From: DASQBT01 sp049578545
GTDB lineage: Bacteria; Pseudomonadota; Gammaproteobacteria; Burkholderiales; Thiobacillaceae
Assembly: GCA_049578545.1 (NCBI GenBank)
Contig: JBAUMF010000021.1
Span: 1-8,354 of the forward strand
Direction of reading: 5' to 3'
DNA length: 8,354 bases
The notes under the pieces were generated by a model that did no database searches, had not been told where the DNA came from, and worked only from the letters and a program-made list of their open reading frames with translations. Below, one piece after another: positions 5,800 through 8,354 of this stretch. Each line of letters begins with the position of its first letter. Position 1 is the first letter of the stretch. Position numbers and translations under genes: made by a program.

Positions 5800-7866
5800 C
5801 TATGTCGAAATAGGTTGCCATTTCGCCACAGCCGGCAATACCTGTTGAATCTCCTCAAGGGATAGGCGGGAACCAATTGGCGAAAGCCGGCTATATGACG
5901 CCATCAGATCGCTGGACAATGAACCAGTAATGCTTCTCAGCTCAGCGAAACGGATACCTTGGCGGACAAGATAGGCGACGTAGGTATGCCAAAGCGCGGC
6001 AGGTGTAATTTCAGCGGGGTCAGTAAGGCCCGCATCGTGTGCAGTGCACAGCAGATCGGCAGCGAGTTGATCGGACCCGATCTGATGGCCTTGAGCGTCG
6101 GCGACAAGCTGGTCACCGGGCCGGTGCAAGCGTTGTGCAAGTAAGGCAGCAAGTGTTTCGCCGATAGAAAGTTCGCGCGCGCGATCTCCGTAAATGGTTA
6201 TTCGCTGCTTTGAAAGGTCTACATCCTGGAGTGTCAGGGTTAACGCTTCCTCTGGTCTAACTCCACTCAACAATAGGAGTATGCCGAGTCGGCCAGAGTC
6301 GGCACACGTCTCCAGGAGCGCTGTGATTTCATCCTGCCGAAGTTCGCGTGGCACAGCAGGCTGACTAGGGAGATAGGCTTGGTTTGCGGAGCCGGCAGTG
6401 CCAAGTGCGGGAGTTGTAAGCGGAAGACGTTCCGCCATATTTTGTAGCATCCCCACTGGGGAGACGGGTTGGCCAATGATGAATGCGGGCTGTGGGTCCG
6501 GACGATTAAATAGTTCGACAAACCACATGGCTAGCAGCGCTAATACGAATGAACCCCCGACAGAAATTGCCGCATCACGCACATACAGCGGTCGCCATGG
6601 CCGTAAGGGCAAGGTTGCGGGTTCAAGTACGCTTACAGCCGGTTTGCGTTCCAGTTCGCTCGCCTCCAATCGCAATTTGCGCTGTGCTGCGGAGCGATAC
6701 AGCGCCTGCACTTGGTCCAGGTCGTCCTTGAGTGCCTTGTATTGATCGAAATTGGCGCTGAATTTGCGCACAGCGGTGTGACCTTGGGCATCTTGTTGCT
6801 TTAGCCGTTTGAGTGTTTCGCGTGCGCCCATTAATTCCTGTTCTGCCGATGCGATGGCAGCGCGCTGACCCACGACCTGCTCTGCCTTGATCTGTTGCTC
6901 CAGGTCTGCCAGCTGTGCGCGCTTGGCTCGAACCACAGGGTCCATGTCGAGAAACTGGGGTGTCACCCCACGCGCCATTTGTGTTAGATCCTGCCTAAGC
7001 TGGGAAGCACTCTGCTCCATGGCAGCTAGCGTTGGGTCGTCTTTAGGTTGAAGCGTAACGTTGCCAGTGGCCGCCGCGTCTTGCAGCGAATGCAACCGCC
7101 CCTCGGCGACTTCCACATTTTCGTTTGCCTTGCTCAACGAGGTAGAAAGGCCGGAAGCACCTGCCAATTCCTGATTCTCATTTCGTTCCGACGAAGCAAT
7201 GTCGTGGTGCAGAGCGAATTGCTCCACTTCCCCTCGCTTTGTCGCCACGTCTGCTTCCAATCTTGCGACCTCATTGCTCGCACTGGCAAGTGCCTGTCGT
7301 GTCGCGTTGCCATAAGATTCATCCTGCCCCGCTTGGAATACCTGAATTACTGAGTTAAGCAGCGGTGCGAGGATCTCCGCATTTTTGCCGGTAATGGCGA
7401 GCTCTACGACATTTGTGCCGCTTACCGGGGTAACTACCATACTCGATTGCAGGCTGGATTCTGGGTCGGGGTCAAGCCTCGAAAGATCGTATTTGGTCTT
7501 GAGTTGCGCGATCGCTTGCGTCTGGACGGGGCGACTGGTCAGTATTTCTACGGCAGTTAGAAGTGGCCTATTTGCATTGGCATCTTTGCTGGAAGAACTG
7601 TCACTGGTGTAAGTTGTCCCTTGGGCGTTTGTAATAGAAAGCGGGGCTGGGTTTGCGGATGCCGGCGTAACCTCAATGCGGGCCTCTGTTCGATAGATTG
7701 CTGGTCGTAGGAAGTCATAGCTTAGGCTGGTGATGGCGGCTAGCACAAAGACCCCCAGGAACACGAATATGCGTCTGCGATTCATCCGCGCAGTCGGTGA
7801 TGGTATCTGATACGAATCATCCGGGACCCATGCGTCGACGGTTACGGTGTGATTGGTGCGCGGCAC
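5800..7866 (-). CDS. Wzz/GumC-type polysaccharide co-polymerase fused to a degenerate tyrosine-recombinase-like domain
   Basis: This 688-residue inner-membrane protein has two parts. Residues 1-453 resemble polysaccharide co-polymerases that set chain length of surface or exported polysaccharide. They show TM1 (about 33-53), a periplasmic alpha/beta start (YRTEARIEVTP), long coiled coils (about 190-265 and 310-405), the Pro-rich PATLPLRPWRP (416-426) and TM2 (about 433-453). After a linker (454-506), residues 507-664 follow the tyrosine recombinase catalytic pattern: LLLLSGVRPEEALTLTLQDVDL, TPAALWHTYVAYLVRQGI and SYSRLSP. R537 (Arg I) and Y658 (nucleophile) remain. The HxxR motif reads AxxW (A623, W626) and His III is S649, so strand cleavage is not expected. 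The GTG start has a strong GGAGAGGGAG site seven bases upstream. The fold lies where co-polymerases with a kinase domain carry theirs. Possible roles are binding protein, DNA or nucleotide; unknown. Confidence 0.85.
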   Translation of the reverse strand: MPRTNHTVTVDAWVPDDSYQIPSPTARMNRRRIFVFLGVFVLAAITSLSYDFLRPAIYRTEARIEVTPASANPAPLSITNAQGTTYTSDSSSSKDANANRPLLTAVEILTSRPVQTQAIAQLKTKYDLSRLDPDPESSLQSSMVVTPVSGTNVVELAITGKNAEILAPLLNSVIQVFQAGQDESYGNATRQALASASNEVARLEADVATKRGEVEQFALHHDIASSERNENQELAGASGLSTSLSKANENVEVAEGRLHSLQDAAATGNVTLQPKDDPTLAAMEQSASQLRQDLTQMARGVTPQFLDMDPVVRAKRAQLADLEQQIKAEQVVGQRAAIASAEQELMGARETLKRLKQQDAQGHTAVRKFSANFDQYKALKDDLDQVQALYRSAAQRKLRLEASELERKPAVSVLEPATLPLRPWRPLYVRDAAISVGGSFVLALLAMWFVELFNRPDPQPAFIIGQPVSPVGMLQNMAERLPLTTPALGTAGSANQAYLPSQPAVPRELRQDEITALLETCADSGRLGILLLLSGVRPEEALTLTLQDVDLSKQRITIYGDRARELSIGETLAALLAQRLHRPGDQLVADAQGHQIGSDQLAADLLCTAHDAGLTDPAEITPAALWHTYVAYLVRQGIRFAELRSITGSLSSDLMASYSRLSPIGSRLSLEEIQQVLPAVAKWQPIST

Positions 7867-7873
7867 AGATTAG

Positions 7874-7883
7874 CTCCCTCTCC
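7874..7883 (-). promoter_or_regulatory. Ribosome binding site supporting the GTG start
   Basis: GGAGAGGGAG on the minus strand ends seven bases before GTG 7866. The internal ATG at residue 28 is a less attractive start because it has no comparable site. This fixes the start of the co-polymerase fusion gene at a GTG. Confidence 0.7.
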
Positions 7884-7909
7884 ACGACACAGGGTACGTT
7901 AATGCGCGC

Positions 7910-7936
7910 AGTATAGTCCTAAATTTGCAAAGTCAA
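7910..7936 (-). promoter_or_regulatory. Candidate sigma-70 promoter of the co-polymerase fusion gene
   Basis: On the minus strand TTGACT (7936-7931) and TATACT (7915-7910) resemble -35 and -10 boxes. The spacer is 15 bases, shorter than the usual 16-18. Transcription would start near 7902, giving a leader of about 35 bases before the GTG. The nearby sequence is AT rich, unlike the coding region. Confidence 0.5.
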
Positions 7937-8195
7937 TCAATAGCCAGTTGAAGATTGAGGGGCAAGAAATTCTTCCGTTTGAAGCAGATCTAAGTCAACA
8001 ATATCAGCAGGACGCCGGCCATTCGTCAGCGTAGCTTTCGGTTCATTCCAACGGCTGGTCATGGCCGGAAATGTGAGTTCAGTGTCTCTTAGGTGGCGAA
8101 GAGCGGACGATAATCAGTGATCTTCTTTACATCGCAAATGACCGCTTTGGACTTCACCCGCTTTAGTAGACAAGTTCACATCTGTCCGGTTGATT
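7937..8195. other. Intergenic stretch between promoter and transposase remnant, with a long hairpin
   Basis: I see no gene here. Its main structure is an imperfect 54-base hairpin. CCGGCCAT (8015-8022) pairs with ATGGCCGG (8061-8068), and an inner CAGC (8027-8030) pairs with GCTG (8054-8057). The terminal inverted repeat of the adjoining insertion sequence should lie somewhere within this stretch, but I cannot define it without the other end. Confidence 0.45.
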
Positions 8196-8354
8196 TCATA
8201 GCAAAATCAGTTGGTTATCGACGGGGTCGTCAGAAAAGTTCAGTAACGCGTCGAAAACGAGTTGATCGATCTGGGTTTTTTCAAACATGTTGACCTCGAT
8301 AATGTTGAGCAGGAGTTGCGGGGAAGCCGGTAAATTCAGGTGTTTGCGAGCAAT
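8196..8354 (-). CDS. IS4-family-like transposase, C-terminal end (partial at window edge)
   Basis: The last 52 codons of a minus-strand frame run from the window edge to a TGA at 8196-8198. The peptide contains ARKHLNLPASPQLLLNIIEV, then MFEKTQIDQL and a terminal NQLILL. A helical segment, an FEKTxI motif and an ending of the type QLxLF are what I remember from IS4-family (DDE) transposase C-termini, which cut and paste insertion sequences. The rest lies outside the window, so it is unclear whether the element is whole. The stretch is more AT rich than the genes to its left, consistent with acquired DNA. The family call is from motif memory. Confidence 0.55.
   Translation of the reverse strand: MARKHLNLPASPQLLLNIIEVNMFEKTQIDQLVFDALLNFSDDPVDNQLILL

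Noticed and set aside
5404..5848. Short plus-strand frames between the tonB-like and co-polymerase genes
   Set aside because: No ribosome sites or recognisable motifs, and partial overlap with the minus-strand gene end.
5875..6348. A functional phage or island integrase
   Set aside because: The domain lacks His II, Arg II and His III, has no separate start, and is continuous with a membrane co-polymerase.
775..7866. A single c-di-GMP-controlled exopolysaccharide operon
   Set aside because: The cyclases and co-polymerase are on opposite strands with long gaps, and no glycosyltransferase, polymerase or PilZ gene is present; a functional link is only speculation.
1..8354. CRISPR array, toxin-antitoxin pair or restriction system
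   Set aside because: No regularly spaced identical repeats and no recognisable toxin, antitoxin, nuclease or methylase motifs were seen.

Overview
The window looks like an accessory or island-margin segment of a proteobacterial chromosome. My best guess is a beta- or gammaproteobacterium: GC is moderately high, there are two GGDEF enzymes and a TonB-type energy transducer, and the helical N-terminus of the first GGDEF protein is of a kind I associate with Betaproteobacteria. This is family recognition only; no search was run.

Layout. Positions 1-775 hold a minus-strand intrinsic terminator, a degraded IS21-type istA fragment and one possible small gene. Positions 775-2355 (+) encode an intact 526-residue diguanylate cyclase with the GGEEF and RxxD motifs, followed by a cluster of three inverted repeats. 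Positions 3080-4028 (+) encode a second, PAS-GGDEF cyclase that is interrupted by one extra G in a G6 run. Positions 4154-4193 look like the 3' end of a tRNA gene without its 5' half. Positions 4409-5332 (-) encode an orphan TonB-family protein with an unusual C-terminal tail. Positions 5800-7866 (-) encode a 688-residue membrane protein. The right edge (8196-8354, -) is the C-terminus of an IS4-type transposase.

The most striking gene is the 688-residue protein. Residues 1-453 are a polysaccharide co-polymerase (Wzz/GumC type: two membrane segments, periplasmic coiled coils, Pro-rich motif before TM2). Its cytoplasmic C-terminus (about 507-664) has the sequence pattern of a tyrosine recombinase catalytic domain. 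Arg I (R537) and the Tyr (Y658) are kept, but His II, Arg II and His III are replaced by Ala, Trp and Ser. It therefore seems to be a retired recombinase fold placed where many co-polymerases carry a tyrosine kinase. A good promoter and Shine-Dalgarno sequence precede it, so it is probably expressed.

Working together (inference): c-di-GMP often controls exopolysaccharide production, so two cyclases near a co-polymerase could be related. However, the genes are on opposite strands with long gaps, and no glycosyltransferase, polymerase or export gene is visible. The IS fragments and tRNA remnant point to repeated rearrangement of the region.
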